A stretch of 8,606 nucleotides of DNA from Gammaproteobacteria bacterium. Its GTDB lineage: Bacteria > Pseudomonadota > Gammaproteobacteria > Pseudomonadales > Azotimanducaceae. The number at the start of each line of letters is the position of its first letter. The first letter of the stretch is position 1. Positions 1 through 6,315 of the stretch are shown here, one piece after another. The notes below the pieces were generated by a model. It saw nothing but the letters and a program-made list of their open reading frames with translations. It was not told the origin of the DNA and searched no databases. Made by a program: the position numbers and the translations under genes. Location of the stretch: positions 1 through 8,606 of the forward strand of contig JAUILW010000113.1 of NCBI GenBank assembly GCA_030432795.1. The letters are read 5' to 3'.

Positions 1-327
1 ATCTGGGTGCGCGCGGAGTTTATCGCCCGCGATGGCCAGTACTCCGACGTGGAAGGTCTGACCAACGAGCAGACCCGCGGCCCGTCGCCGAACCAGGGCC
101 TGGTTCGTGCCATGCCGCGCGGCCAGTTCCCGTACGAGAGCCCGGACTACGAGGTATGGAACCTCCGCGCCGGCCTCGAGCTCGACAACTTCTCTGCCGT
201 GGCCTACATCCAGAATGTGGCGGACGAGGAGTACTACACAGGCACGCAGGAGAACTTCGGCGCCAGCGGCATTCGTCTGCGTCCGCACCCGCGGGTGATC
301 GGCGCCAACATCACGTATCGCTTCTAG
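1..327 (+). CDS. TonB-dependent receptor, C-terminal fragment (5' end outside window)
   Basis: The frame is open from base 1 and stops with TAG at 325-327, giving the last 108 residues of a larger protein. TonB-dependent receptors are outer-membrane 22-stranded beta barrels that import scarce nutrients using TonB energy. The fragment shows the usual ending: a strand with YEVWNLRAGLEL, then the AYIQNVADEEYYTG segment, equivalent to the common 'NLFDxxY' motif, then a final strand ANITYRF ending in the aromatic Phe expected for outer-membrane insertion. An internal Met at base 7 is not a real start, because the reading frame extends upstream and the family is usually 650-900 residues. The substrate cannot be told from the C-terminus. 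It is separated from the next gene by a strong terminator, so it is probably the last gene of its transcript. Confidence 0.9.
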   Translation: MWVRAEFIARDGQYSDVEGLTNEQTRGPSPNQGLVRAMPRGQFPYESPDYEVWNLRAGLELDNFSAVAYIQNVADEEYYTGTQENFGASGIRLRPHPRVIGANITYRF

Positions 328-356
328 CGATCGTTTAGCGAGCCGTTCGCAACAGA

Positions 357-388
357 GGGGTCAGAGCGCAAGCTCTGACCCCTTTTTT
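357..388 (+). terminator. Intrinsic terminator after the TonB-dependent receptor gene
   Basis: A perfect 11-bp stem (357-367 GGGGTCAGAGC paired with 372-382 GCTCTGACCCC) closes a GCAA tetraloop of the GNRA type and is followed directly by six T residues at 383-388. It lies 29 bases after the receptor stop codon. This is the clearest terminator in the window. The stem sequence resembles the GGGGTCAGAG-type motifs that I recall as dispersed palindromes in proteobacterial genomes, so it may also be a repeat copy; that part is a guess. Confidence 0.93.
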
Positions 389-435
389 ATCTGGGCGTTG
401 CGAAATGCTGCCATACGGATCCCAAAAGAACCGAT

Positions 436-444
436 TGATATAGA
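436..444 (+). promoter_or_regulatory. Possible extended -10 promoter for the cupin gene
   Basis: TGATATAGA reads as a TGn extension followed by TATAGA, four of six matches to the sigma-70 -10 box. It would start transcription near 451, about 30 bases before the preferred cupin start. No convincing -35 box is seen at 16-18 bases upstream, so this is a weak call resting on the extended -10 form and its position just after the receptor terminator. Confidence 0.3.
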
Positions 445-480
445 CTTACAGTCCAAGCGGGAATGACCAAGGAGAACATT

Positions 481-921
481 ATGGGATGCGTATTACACGC
501 GGAAGATTTTGCTGCAGCCCAAGCGGTGCGCCAGGCGAAGCTGGGTAAACTGGGAATGGCGCCTGTGTGCATGGCGCCGGGCCAGGCGAATGAAGGCCAT
601 AGCCACACTGAGGTGGAAGAGGTGCTGATCGTGACCCGTGGTACCGGTCAGATTCAGATCGAGAACGAGACTTTCGATGTGTGCGCGGGTTCTGTGGCCA
701 TGGTTCCTGCCGGGCAGTTCCACGCCCTGTGCAACACCGGCACGGAAAATCTGGAAGGGACGATCATCTTCAACTCCGACTACAAACGAAAGAACGTGGT
801 GTTGAAAACCCGCAAGCAGCACTTTGGTACTGCCGACGCCGATACCTCGGGTAAGGTGGATGCGCTAGAAAAAGAGAACCGGAAACTGCGCAAGAAGCTG
901 AAGAAGCTCGCCAAGGCCTAA
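481..921 (+). CDS. Small cupin-fold protein with a coiled-coil-like basic tail
   Basis: The 146-residue product is a single-domain cupin. Cupin motif 1 is visible as G-x5-HSH-x4-E ending in RGTG (about residues 35-57), and motif 2 is an exact G-x5-P-x-G-x2-H-x3-N match in GSVAMVPAGQFHALCN (about 70-85). The His, His, Glu and His residues are the usual metal ligands. Members of this superfamily range from dioxygenases and isomerases to sugar-binding regulators, so the reaction cannot be named. An in-frame ATG at 463 exists, but the AAGGAG at 469-474 sits six bases before the ATG at 481, which is therefore preferred. After the cupin core comes a Lys/Arg/Leu-rich helix (about residues 125-146) with heptad-spaced leucines, which may aid oligomerisation or nucleic-acid contact. 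The gene is transcribed alone, converging on the hydrolase gene. Confidence 0.85.
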   Translation: MGCVLHAEDFAAAQAVRQAKLGKLGMAPVCMAPGQANEGHSHTEVEEVLIVTRGTGQIQIENETFDVCAGSVAMVPAGQFHALCNTGTENLEGTIIFNSDYKRKNVVLKTRKQHFGTADADTSGKVDALEKENRKLRKKLKKLAKA

Positions 922-1020
922 GGAAGTAGCGCCTAATCGAGTGGCTCAAACGCGTGCCGAGCATGTCGCCGGCTTCAAACAGAGCGCGTGCCGGGTACTC
1001 AGCTGCACGCTTGATGTCCG

Positions 1021-2133
1021 CTAGAGACCGTATCCGTTCAACCACCCTTGAATTCGATCGGCCACCTCGTCACGCGCACCATCCGGCTCGGTGAGATAGT
1101 GATCGCCGCCCATGAATTGCAGCGATTTGTCGCTCGAGCCCAGCGCGTCGTGAATGCCCTCGGCATCGCTCGGAAACACCCCGGTGTCGGCGGTGGACTG
1201 AATCACCAGGGCCGGCACATCGATGCGCGCGAGATGTGGCGCACCCCGACACTGTGATTCCTTCAGGCTCCACATGGACAGCCACGTGCGGCAGGTATTG
1301 GTCAGGCCGATGCCGCCGGGGCTGTAGTTGGCCGTTTTCGGATCGCCCCGGTAGCACAGGCGAGGCGTGCGATCCGACGGGTCGATATCCGGGTCCATCA
1401 GGCGCAGGTCTGCCCACGTGCGGAACATGTTGAAGGCGCGGTCGAACATGCCCAGCGCCTCGATGCGCGCAAGCTCCTCGATGGCCCAATCGGTGATGCG
1501 GTGGTTGCGTGCTTCCTGTGCCGCGCGGTAGCGGGCGATGAAGTCTGCTGAGTAGGGCGGCCCGTTGTCGGGGTTGTACATGTCGAGGTCGGCATCCACC
1601 GACGACGGGTCATTCTCGTCGGTGATGGCCGGATCCATCCATGCGGTGAGCACTTCCGGGCGTCCGGCATGGGCGTTCAGCGAGATGTAGTAGTCGCACT
1701 TCGGTAGCTCGTTCACGGCATCAGGCAGCTTCAGCCCGCGGGTGGCGGTGATGTTCGGCCTGGTGGCCTGAGACTGGTAGGCGCCCATCAGCGAGCCACC
1801 ACCGGAGTTGCCCACGATCACCACGTTCTCCACGCCTGCCTCTTCGCGTAGCCAGCGCACGCCTGCGCCGATGTCGATGAGCGCGTGCTCGAGGATGAAA
1901 AACGCCTCGGCGCCACGAAAGCGCGTGTTCCAGCCGAGGTAGCCGTAGCCGCGGCGTGCCATGTACTCGCCCAGGTAGTGCTCGCTGAAGTCCACGTTGT
2001 AGTGGGTGGCGATGAAGGCGGTTTTCGGCGTTTTGTCAGCTGGCGCATGGTAGAGCCCCTGGCAGGGGTAGAAACCGGCGCCGTTGCGCGCCGAGGTGGC
2101 AGAGGCCATGGAGACGAATTCACGGCGGATCAT
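1021..2133 (-). CDS. Alpha/beta hydrolase (serine esterase/hydrolase type)
   Basis: The 370-residue product carries a nucleophile elbow VIVGNSGGGS, with Ser110 as the likely catalytic serine in G-x-S-x-G. A THYNVDF segment near residues 43-49 is in the oxyanion-loop region. Near the C-terminus are IQSTADTGVFPSDAE, with a candidate catalytic Asp, and GGDHYL, with the candidate His. It is longer than a minimal alpha/beta hydrolase because of a helical cap between about residues 130 and 290. An in-frame Met further upstream would add 31 residues, but those lie inside the transporter gene. The start at 2133 has AGGAGG four bases ahead, and its ATG overlaps the transporter TGA as ATGA. It is the last gene of the leftward VOC1-MFS-hydrolase operon, so it probably hydrolyses an ester, lactone or ring-cleavage product imported or formed by its partners. 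No signal peptide is evident, so it is probably cytoplasmic. The substrate is unknown. Confidence 0.85.
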   Translation of the reverse strand: MIRREFVSMASATSARNGAGFYPCQGLYHAPADKTPKTAFIATHYNVDFSEHYLGEYMARRGYGYLGWNTRFRGAEAFFILEHALIDIGAGVRWLREEAGVENVVIVGNSGGGSLMGAYQSQATRPNITATRGLKLPDAVNELPKCDYYISLNAHAGRPEVLTAWMDPAITDENDPSSVDADLDMYNPDNGPPYSADFIARYRAAQEARNHRITDWAIEELARIEALGMFDRAFNMFRTWADLRLMDPDIDPSDRTPRLCYRGDPKTANYSPGGIGLTNTCRTWLSMWSLKESQCRGAPHLARIDVPALVIQSTADTGVFPSDAEGIHDALGSSDKSLQFMGGDHYLTEPDGARDEVADRIQGWLNGYGL

Positions 2134-3467
2134 GTTCCCTCCTGTTCCTGAGTTTCGATGAGCTGGCGTATGGCCGGCAGCCCGCGCCAGAGCAGAAACG
2201 CGGTCAGCGGGCAAAGCTCGGCGCACACCAGCGCTATGGACTTGCCGATGGCTGCGTCGTTGGCGAACACGTAGTCAGTGCAGAGCGCGACCACCGTTGG
2301 GCCAAGGCCCAACCCGATGAGGTTGGCGAGTAGCTGGTACACGGCCACCACCTGCCCGCGCATGCGGTTCGGCGTCATGATCTGCAGCGACGCGGCCACC
2401 AGCCCGCCCTGAAATGCGGAGAAAAAGATGGCGACGCCGATGGTGACGAGCGCCAGGATGTCGTTCTCGACGAAGCCGAGCGCTACGCCGAACGGCGCAA
2501 GCCCCAGCATGCTGAAGAGTACGACGCGCGCATAAGCATCGCGCATGCCGCTGGAGAGCAGGCGGTCTGCCACGGTACCCGCGATCAGCAGCCCCGCCGA
2601 GCCGAACACGATCATGACGATGCCGAAGCGCCAGCCGGCGGTGGCAGGATCGTAGCCGAAGGTGCGAATGAAGTAGGTGGGTCCCCAGAGATTCAGCGCG
2701 TATACCGCCATGACAAATATGGCGACGCTGATGATCAGCGATCCGTAGCCGCGGCGCCGCTGCCATAGATAGGCGGCCACTTCACGAACCGGGAATGCCG
2801 CGGCGTCGGCTGCAACGCCCTTGCGCACCGGCTCGCGCACCGTGGCCATCACCAGGAGCGACACGGCGAGGCCCGGCAGCCCGACGATGAGAAAGGTGAG
2901 TTGCCAGCCCTCCATCTCGCCAAACACCGGCAGCACGATGGTATCCATCTCGGAGACGTAGCCCACCACCGCGCCGCCAAGCATGTAGGCAGCACCGGAG
3001 CCGAAGGTAACCCCTAGCATGAACACGCTCAGCGCGCGGGCGAGCGATGTCTTGGGAAAGTAATCCGCCAGGATGGAGTAGGCTGCGGGGCTCAACGTTG
3101 CTTCACCCACACCGACCCCGACGCGGGCGGCGAAGAGCGACCAGAAGCCTTTTGCCAGGCCGCACAGCGCGGTCATGGCACTCCACACGGCGATGCCGGC
3201 GGCGATGAGATTGCGGCGGCTGCCGGCGTCGGCGATACGCGCCAGGGGGATGCCCATCACCGCGTAGAACAGTGAAAAGGCGAACCCCGCGAGCAGGCTG
3301 TACTGCGTGTCGCTGATGTCGAAGCTCGCGCGAATAGGGCCCACCAGGAGCCCCATGATCATGCGGTCGAGAAAGGAAAACGCCTGGGCGAGCAGCAGCA
3401 CGGCCACTACGTACCAGGCGTAGGCCATCCCCCGTTCGGAGGCTCGCTCAGAGCTTTGCGTGCGCAT
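2130..3467 (-). CDS. Major facilitator superfamily transporter, Spinster-like
   Basis: The 445-residue protein has about twelve hydrophobic segments. The N-terminal part has FLDRMIMGLLVGPI, then SDTQYSLLAGFAFSLFYAVMG, then the MFS motif A region PLARIADAGSRRNLIA (about residues 74-89). GVGVGEATLSPAAYSI at about 117-132 is typical of the Spinster-like and related anion/organic-acid branch of the family. It would be an inner-membrane importer or exporter of a small organic molecule driven by ion gradients. The gene starts four bases after the VOC1 stop and overlaps the hydrolase start by ATGA, so the three are co-transcribed and probably translationally coupled. The first Met has no clear Shine-Dalgarno site; an alternative start at Met14 (3428) would remove a charged leader but also has a poor site. 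The substrate is most probably whatever the VOC, hydrolase and CMD proteins act on, which is an inference from context. Confidence 0.9.
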   Translation of the reverse strand: MRTQSSERASERGMAYAWYVVAVLLLAQAFSFLDRMIMGLLVGPIRASFDISDTQYSLLAGFAFSLFYAVMGIPLARIADAGSRRNLIAAGIAVWSAMTALCGLAKGFWSLFAARVGVGVGEATLSPAAYSILADYFPKTSLARALSVFMLGVTFGSGAAYMLGGAVVGYVSEMDTIVLPVFGEMEGWQLTFLIVGLPGLAVSLLVMATVREPVRKGVAADAAAFPVREVAAYLWQRRRGYGSLIISVAIFVMAVYALNLWGPTYFIRTFGYDPATAGWRFGIVMIVFGSAGLLIAGTVADRLLSSGMRDAYARVVLFSMLGLAPFGVALGFVENDILALVTIGVAIFFSAFQGGLVAASLQIMTPNRMRGQVVAVYQLLANLIGLGLGPTVVALCTDYVFANDAAIGKSIALVCAELCPLTAFLLWRGLPAIRQLIETQEQEGT

Positions 3468-3471
3468 GCGC

Positions 3472-4017
3472 TCAGTCGACGCTGATGGGCTCCGCGTTCA
3501 CGTCTGCCTCCGTCAGCTCGCGCGTCCAGCCGGCGAACTCCAGCAGCATGCCGTCTGGGTCCTTGAAGTAGATGGAGCGCACGAACGTCGTCTCGTTCAC
3601 CTCGGGGCTCGCCTGGTTGGGCGAGTCGTCGTGGTTGACCACGCCCACCACATCCACGCCCGCATCGCGCAGGCGCTGGGCGTACTCTTCGATCTTCTCG
3701 GCTGGCACGTCGAACGCCAGGTGGTTCATCGATGCGTGCGCGGAGGTGATCGGCCCTTCGCCCATGTTGTGCGCCGGATGGGTGACGCCGGGCTGGCTTT
3801 CCGGCGCATCGGGAAACCAGAAAAACGCCAGCTGATCGCCTTTGCCGATGTCGAAAAAGAAGTGTTGCCCCAGGTTGTTGGGCAGGTTTATGGTTTTGGT
3901 CAGCGGCATGCCCAGCACGCCGGTGTAGAAGTCCACGGTCTTCTTCATATCCCGGCACACCAGCGCCAGGTGGTTCAACCCGCGAATCTCGAACTTGTCG
4001 TTTGCCTTAGTCGCCAT
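3472..4017 (-). CDS. VOC-superfamily protein 1 (glyoxalase/extradiol dioxygenase-like)
   Basis: The 181-residue protein has two beta-alpha-beta-beta-beta modules of the vicinal oxygen chelate fold. The first module begins GLNHLALVCRDM with His16 and continues TVDFYTGVLGMPL. The second begins SMNHLAFDVP with His99 and ends YFKDPDGMLLEF with Glu160. His16, His99 and Glu160 fit a 2-His-1-carboxylate metal site. VOC proteins include glyoxalases, epimerases, extradiol dioxygenases and resistance proteins, so the reaction is not fixed by sequence alone. The ATG at 4017 is preceded by GGAGGCGGAG, a good ribosome site. It is the first gene of the leftward operon and a close paralogue of the VOC gene at 4769: both share NHLALVC/HHLALVC, TVDFYT-VLGM, GQHFFFD-G and LAFFWF blocks. 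The two therefore arose by duplication and may act on related substrates or pair as subunits. Confidence 0.88.
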   Translation of the reverse strand: MATKANDKFEIRGLNHLALVCRDMKKTVDFYTGVLGMPLTKTINLPNNLGQHFFFDIGKGDQLAFFWFPDAPESQPGVTHPAHNMGEGPITSAHASMNHLAFDVPAEKIEEYAQRLRDAGVDVVGVVNHDDSPNQASPEVNETTFVRSIYFKDPDGMLLEFAGWTRELTEADVNAEPISVD

Positions 4018-4047
4018 AGTCTCCGCCTCCGATTAGTCCCTCAGTTG

Positions 4048-4086
4048 AGCCTATTGACAGCTCCGCCGTAAGTCAATGATATTGAC
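4048..4086. promoter_or_regulatory. Overlapping divergent promoters with ATTGAC half-site array (candidate MarR operator)
   Basis: The 92-base gap between the divergent operons has ATTGAC at 4053-4058, GTCAAT at 4072-4077 and ATTGAC at 4081-4086. The last two form the inverted repeat GTCAATGATATTGAC (6-bp arms, 3-base spacer); the first two form a wider inverted pair. For rightward transcription, TTGACA at 4054-4059 is a perfect -35 box and GATATT at 4078-4083, 18 bases on, is a four-of-six -10. For leftward transcription, TTGACT (complement of 4071-4076) is a -35 and TAGGCT (complement of 4048-4053), 17 bases on, is a weak -10. The promoter bodies overlap, so one polymerase would exclude the other. 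A protein bound to the inverted repeat would cover the rightward -10 and the leftward -35. The MarR protein encoded at the end of the rightward operon is the obvious candidate ligand; this is inferred. Confidence 0.6.
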
Positions 4087-4109
4087 CCAAACCGGAGGAG
4101 GAACAGTTT

Positions 4110-4766
4110 ATGCCCAGATTGAAGCAGATCAGCCGCGCCGACGCGCCAGCCAACGTGCTCAAGTACTACGATGCGTTGTTTCCCGACAGAGACCCGGTGG
4201 CCGAGCCGGGTACGGCTACCGGCACACCCGGCAACTGGTGGACGGTGTTCGCCTCGGTGCCGTACGTGTTCGATCACGCCACCGGCCACTTCGGCATGTT
4301 CGGCATGTTCGCCGACAAGAGCGTCAGCCAGCTCGACCCGAAGGTGCGCGAGCTTGCCATCATGCGTGCCGGCTACACCCAGGGCAGCCAGTTCGTCTAC
4401 TCCCAGCACTGCAAAGCAGCACGCCGCATGGGCCTCGACGAGGAAAAGATCGCCGCCATTCCCCATTGGGAGGTGGCGGATGTGTACGACGCCAAGGAGC
4501 GTGCCGTGCTGGCTTGGGCCGATGCGCTCATCCTGCAGGGCGGACGCGCGTCGGACGCCTTGTTTGACGCGCTGCACAGTCACCTGTCGGATGAGGATAT
4601 TCTCGAACTCACCTACCACACCATGGGTTACAACCTGCACGCGGTGATGTGCAAGGCGCTGCGGTTGGAGTACGACGACGTAGACGAACGCATCCGCGAA
4701 GTGGCCGCACCCGGCGAAGCAGAGCGCAGCGACTGGGCGGGAGGTGCCTGGAAGAAGGAGGACTAG
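4110..4766 (+). CDS. Carboxymuconolactone decarboxylase (CMD)-family protein
   Basis: The 218-residue protein has the all-helical CMD/AhpD core at about residues 75-140: LDPKVRELAIMRAGYTQGSQ, then YSQHCKAARRMGLDEEKIAAI, then DAKERAVLAWADAL. The AhpD peroxidase CxxC pair is absent. Only Cys101 (in QHC) and a distant Cys181 are present, so a thiol-peroxidase role is unlikely. The YSQH-x3-A-x2-MGL pattern is that of the CMD branch often found in aromatic or lactone catabolic clusters. GGAGGAGG at 4094-4101, eight bases before the ATG, supports this start. The gene leads the rightward operon, and the VOC2 start follows its stop after two bases. It probably acts in the cytoplasm as a trimer or hexamer of this family, on an intermediate shared with the VOC and hydrolase enzymes; the exact reaction is not known. 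Confidence 0.85.
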   Translation: MPRLKQISRADAPANVLKYYDALFPDRDPVAEPGTATGTPGNWWTVFASVPYVFDHATGHFGMFGMFADKSVSQLDPKVRELAIMRAGYTQGSQFVYSQHCKAARRMGLDEEKIAAIPHWEVADVYDAKERAVLAWADALILQGGRASDALFDALHSHLSDEDILELTYHTMGYNLHAVMCKALRLEYDDVDERIREVAAPGEAERSDWAGGAWKKED

Positions 4767-4768
4767 CC

Positions 4769-5359
4769 ATGAGCGACACCACCATCGAATACGGCGGCCT
4801 GCACCATCTGGCGTTGGTGTGCAGCGATATGCAGCGCACGGTGGACTTCTATACCAACGTGCTCGGTATGAAGCTCAACAAAGGGTTCGACCTGGATAAC
4901 GGTTACGGTCAGCACTTCTTCTTCGACATGGGCAACGGTAGTGAGCTTGCGTTTTTCTGGTTTCGCGACGCGGCGGAGTCGGCGCCGGGCGTTGCCTCTG
5001 CGGCCAATCTGGTGGGTAGACCGGGGGGCACGATCAGCTCCGGAATTGGCTCCATGAACCACGTGGCCTTCAACGTACCACCCGAGAAAATCGATGCGTA
5101 CCGCGAGGCCCTGGTGGCCAAAGGCGTGGACTGCACCGAAGTGGTGAACCACGACGACGTGGTGACCGGCAAGGACGCCCGGCGCGGTGACGGGCTCACC
5201 GACAAGACCTGGCTGCGATCGTTCTACTTCTACGACCCGGACGGCATCATGCTGGAGTTCTGCGCCACCCTGAAAGCGGGTTCGCCGAACGTCGACCTGC
5301 CTGTTAATGCGGATGGCATCAAGGCTGACGGTTCTCGCATTGTGGGCGCGACTGCATGA
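4769..5359 (+). CDS. VOC-superfamily protein 2, paralogue of VOC protein 1
   Basis: The 196-residue protein has the same two-module VOC plan as the divergent gene: GLHHLALVCSDM with His13 (or His12), then TVDFYTNVLGM, GYGQHFFFDMG and LAFFWF; then SMNHVAFNVP with His98, and YFYDPDGIMLEF with Glu163. These give the likely metal triad. It differs from protein 1 by a longer loop before the last strands (about residues 130-147) and a C-terminal tail of roughly 15 extra residues. The open frame extends upstream to 4649, but AAGGAGGA at 4755-4762 lies six bases before the ATG at 4769, and this start also matches the paralogue. The stop overlaps the MarR start as ATGA, so CMD, VOC2 and MarR are one operon. 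Extradiol cleavage, isomerisation or lyase chemistry all remain possible. Confidence 0.88.
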   Translation: MSDTTIEYGGLHHLALVCSDMQRTVDFYTNVLGMKLNKGFDLDNGYGQHFFFDMGNGSELAFFWFRDAAESAPGVASAANLVGRPGGTISSGIGSMNHVAFNVPPEKIDAYREALVAKGVDCTEVVNHDDVVTGKDARRGDGLTDKTWLRSFYFYDPDGIMLEFCATLKAGSPNVDLPVNADGIKADGSRIVGATA

Positions 5360-5805
5360 TCGAAGAGGATCAGGAGGGATACGCGCACGCCCTGGCGCGC
5401 ACCTTGCTGCATGCCTATTACTGGGTGGACGATGGCCTGCAGAACTATATGCGCGCGCATGCGGATTTCACGCTGCCCCGAGCGCAGAGCATGCTCATGG
5501 TGTGCATCGGCGATGGTGTGCACCAGCAGACGAAGATGGCCGAAGTGCTGCAGGTGAGCAAGCAGGCGGTGCAGCAGGGGGTGCGCGAGCTCACCGCCAA
5601 GGGGCTGGTGGAAGTGGTTGCCGACCCGCACAACGGGCGGCGCAAGATCGTGCAGTTCACCGAGCGCGGCAGCGCCATGCGCGAGGTGGCCCGCCAGGGC
5701 ATTTTAGAGCTCGAACGTGAGCTCGCCGAGCGCATCGGCCGCGATCGCGTTGGCCTGCTGCACGACATACTGGATGTAGATTGGGGGTCGCCGCCTCAAT
5801 TTTAG
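5356..5805 (+). CDS. MarR-family transcriptional regulator
   Basis: The 149-residue protein matches MarR family length and order. N-terminal dimerisation helices are followed by a winged helix-turn-helix at about residues 57-86 (QQTKMAEVLQVSKQAVQQGVRELTAKG), and a wing DPHNGRRKIVQFTERG at about 90-105. A long C-terminal helix region ELERELAERIGRD completes the dimer interface. MarR proteins are usually dimeric repressors that leave palindromic operators when bound by a phenolic or other small ligand. Its ATG overlaps the VOC2 stop (ATGA), so it is translated with the catabolic genes and would give feedback on its own operon. The GTCAAT-ATTGAC repeat at 4072-4086 is the best operator candidate in the window. 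The ligand is probably the pathway substrate or an intermediate, by inference. Confidence 0.88.
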   Translation: MIEEDQEGYAHALARTLLHAYYWVDDGLQNYMRAHADFTLPRAQSMLMVCIGDGVHQQTKMAEVLQVSKQAVQQGVRELTAKGLVEVVADPHNGRRKIVQFTERGSAMREVARQGILELERELAERIGRDRVGLLHDILDVDWGSPPQF

Positions 5806-5816
5806 TGGTTGGGTGA

Positions 5817-5843
5817 TGTCGAAATCCGCTCCCGCTGTTCGTC
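5817..5843 (+). promoter_or_regulatory. Candidate ECF42-type promoter upstream of the MAPEG gene
   Basis: TGTCGA at 5817-5822 is followed after exactly 17 bases by CGTC at 5840-5843. From memory, the promoter motif described for ECF42 sigma factors is TGTCGA at -35 and CGA/TC at -10, and an ECF42-type gene lies less than 1 kb downstream on the same strand. Transcription would start near 5851, about 24 bases before the MAPEG ATG. TGTCGA also occurs by chance inside coding regions of this window, so position and spacing carry the argument. No comparable site is seen directly upstream of the DGPF gene. Confidence 0.5.
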
Positions 5844-5874
5844 CTTGGGGTACGAACTGAATGGGAGCAGCCCA

Positions 5875-6258
5875 ATGACTCTGACGATTACGACCTGTTA
5901 CGCCATCGGCTTTGCGGTAGTGATGCTGGCCCTTTGGATGAACGTCGTGTACCTGCGCGCGGCCAACCATGTATCCCTTGGCCACGGCGATGTGCCGGAA
6001 CTGCACGTACGCATCCGCCAACATGGCAACTTCGTGGAGTGGGTTCCCATCACGCTCATCCTGCTCGGCCTGGCTGAGCTGCGCGGCAGCGAAGTACTCT
6101 GGCTGCATTTGTGCGCGGGCCTCGCCCTGGCGGGCCGCATCATCCACCCCTTTGGCATCAATCACGACGACGCGGCGCGACCGGCGCGCATGATCGGCAG
6201 TATTGCCAACCTTGGTGCTGCCATCGGTTTGATCGTGCTGTTGCTACTCAGCTTCTAA
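5875..6258 (+). CDS. MAPEG-family small membrane protein
   Basis: The 127-residue protein has about four membrane segments (roughly 5-27, 54-68, 74-90 and 107-126), the size and topology of MAPEG proteins (membrane-associated eicosanoid and glutathione metabolism). The family motif R-x3-N-x2-E-x2-P is present as Arg48, Asn52, Glu55 and Pro58 in RQHGNFVEWVP. Bacterial members are often glutathione-dependent transferases or of unknown role; no specific substrate is evident. The open frame runs up to a Met at 5809, but GGGAG at 5863-5867 lies seven bases before the ATG at 5875, and the family N-terminus begins with the first membrane helix, so 5875 is chosen. A candidate ECF42 promoter precedes it and the DGPF and sigma genes follow, which suggests it belongs to that sigma factor's regulon. 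Confidence 0.87.
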   Translation: MTLTITTCYAIGFAVVMLALWMNVVYLRAANHVSLGHGDVPELHVRIRQHGNFVEWVPITLILLGLAELRGSEVLWLHLCAGLALAGRIIHPFGINHDDAARPARMIGSIANLGAAIGLIVLLLLSF

Positions 6259-6268
6259 AAACTTGCCC

Positions 6269-6292
6269 GGCCGGGGCCTTCCGGCCATCTTT
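6269..6292 (+). terminator. Weak hairpin between MAPEG and DGPF genes
   Basis: GGCCGG at 6269-6274 pairs with CCGGCC at 6281-6286 around a six-base loop, followed by ATCTTT rather than a continuous T tract. It could be a partial terminator or an attenuator that lowers transcription from the MAPEG gene into the DGPF-sigma pair. The six-bp stem and poor T run make full termination unlikely. Confidence 0.3.
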
Positions 6293-6315
6293 CTACCACC
6301 ACACGGAGAATACCC

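Noticed and set aside
922..1020. Gap between the convergent cupin and hydrolase genes: GCGTGC/GCACGC hairpin (986-991 and 1005-1010) and a repeated CGCGTGCCG (951-959 and 985-993)
   Set aside because: The stem is only six bp with a 13-base loop and no T tract in either direction, so it is not called as a terminator; the short repeat could be chance in GC-rich sequence.
3460..4071. 203-codon rightward frame opposite the VOC1 gene
   Set aside because: It mirrors a VOC gene with full motifs on the other strand and spans the divergent promoter region.
4041..4640. Long leftward open frame opposite the CMD gene
   Set aside because: It is antisense to a clearly coding frame, begins without a ribosome site and shows no recognisable motif; typical of GC-rich shadow frames.
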